From the NCBI GenBank assembly GCA_015350385.1, contig WNKI01000001.1, positions 11,116,573 through 11,180,572 of the forward strand: DNA of 64,000 nucleotides. The letters are read 5' to 3'. Both the position numbers and the translations under genes were made by a program. The DNA is from Aculops lycopersici (Eukaryota > Arthropoda > Arachnida > Trombidiformes > Eriophyidae). Of the stretch, positions 63,380 to 64,000 are shown piece after piece (the first letter of the stretch is position 1; each line of letters starts with the position of its first letter). The notes beneath the pieces were generated by a model, which was not told where the DNA came from, ran no database searches, and saw only the letters and a program-made list of their open reading frames with translations.

Positions 63380-64000
63380 GACAATCATTCGAATGTAAAT
63401 GGCGACGACGTCTGCTCCAACTCAAACTCGCGCTAGTAGGTACATCACAACCGAGACCATGAACGAGAACGAGATTGAGGGAAGCCAAGCAACTGTAAGC
63501 ACCGACAACGAGTTACGAGATGACAGGAGCCGTTGCGTTGCCTACAGTGGCATAACATTACACGACCTCCTTCTTTCATTGTCACTCACCTCCAGTTTCG
63601 CCAAGGTAGCTAGTTGGCTGGCTGGCGAAACTTGCTGGCAGGATTTTGGAGCTTCGTGGTTATCGCTGCTGCTGCCGATGTTGTTGATGCTGTTGCTTTT
63701 ACTAAAGTGGCATCATTTGATTCAATGCTGAGTTGCTCCATACCGCGACCAGGGAACTTGAGTGCAACTCAATGATTCAAGTAAAAATCTCGAGGGGATC
63801 CAAAGAGATGAGTTTAGTCAAGTTTGCTCACTGCAACAATCCAAAGTGAGAGTAGAGTTACCTGCGCGCCCCGATTCCATACTATACCATTTCATATCTT
63901 TTCGTTTCAGAGCGCACCATTCATCAATCATGACATTGAGCAAGCGAACTACTTGAGAGTCGGCTGGTGTCATTATTGCCATTTGACCATCGATCTGGCG
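63380..64000. repeat. diverged duplicate segment, partner of 54391-54805 (cut by window end)
   Basis: This aligns with 54391-54805 in the same orientation, with about 200 extra bases near 63570-63800. It runs off the end of the window. Confidence 0.85.
63399..64000 (+). CDS. candidate two-exon small gene, unrecognised, copy B (partial)
   Basis: The proposed exons are 63399..63494 (32 codons, two more than copy A) and 63911 to beyond 64000. The donor ACTGTAAGC and acceptor TTTTCGTTTCAG are both conserved. Exon 2 differs from copy A by Val to Ala in the 30 visible codons. The same doubts apply as for copy A: exon 1 changes are mainly replacements. Confidence 0.33.

Larger units (their letters stand above)
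61546..63398 (+). other. intergenic region, no gene supported
   Basis: This is 1.85 kb with a 10-bp tandem repeat (62051-62080), a perfect 32-bp palindrome (62615-62646) and short overlapping frames. It resembles the calbindin introns in vocabulary and is absent from unit A. Confidence 0.5.

Noticed and set aside
1..64000. CRISPR arrays, bacterial operons, insertion sequences, intact transposons
   Set aside because: The DNA is eukaryotic; I saw no regular spacer arrays, transposase or reverse transcriptase domains, or long terminal repeats.

Overview
The window is nuclear DNA from an animal, most likely an arthropod. The evidence is spliced genes with GT-AG introns, eukaryote-only proteins (MAD2, syntaxin, TRA2, SAM50, eIF6, ARID1/Osa C-terminus), 5S rRNA genes with a T-run terminator, and a six-EF-hand protein closest to the insect calbindin-32 type. 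The genome looks intron-poor: about fourteen genes in a row are single long reading frames, while one neuronal-type gene carries 12.6 kb and 5.3 kb introns. Strongly intron-poor mites come to mind, but the taxon is inference only.

Layout. Positions 1-22,100 hold upstream DNA and one large plus-strand gene, calbindin-32, whose five coding exons total only 1.1 kb; the rest is intron with microsatellites, short tandem repeats and one perfect hairpin. Positions 22,600-51,700 are a compact housekeeping cluster on almost strictly alternating strands: SLC26 transporter (+, with a 77-N assembly gap), MAD2 (-), URB1 C-terminal domain (+), syntaxin-7 type SNARE (-), ARID1/Osa C-terminal domain protein without ARID (+), AP180/PICALM-type ANTH protein (+), PLP homeostasis protein (-), complex III core protein 2 (+), a small zinc-finger protein (-), an unrecognised 553-residue protein (+), eIF6 (-), SAM50 (+), MFSD10-type MFS transporter (-), TRA2 (-), TBC1D20 (+). 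These genes do not form a pathway; several pairs share short divergent promoter regions or nearly touching 3' ends.

Positions 50,734-64,000 contain a recent segmental duplication. Unit A (50,734-54,372) holds the 3' part of TBC1D20, a secreted TEAA-repeat protein, a two-exon HAD phosphatase (PUDP type) and a 5S rRNA gene. Unit B (57,776-60,966) repeats all of this, but its TBC1D20 piece is a broken fragment, its secreted protein has lost nine TEAA repeats, its phosphatase has lost one proline in the GKPxPD motif, and its promoter region has gained a perfect 17-bp hairpin. A further homologous pair (54,391-54,805 and 63,380-64,000+) may carry a small unrecognised two-exon gene. Between the units lie an unrecognised 307-residue open frame and, inside unit B, a gene for a small secreted cysteine-rich peptide.

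The most novel-looking items are the fast-diverging secreted protein pair, the hairpin born in one duplicate, the cysteine-rich peptide, the ARID-less Osa relative, the URB1 C-terminal-only gene, and an acidic insert between the two catalytic fingers of TBC1D20.
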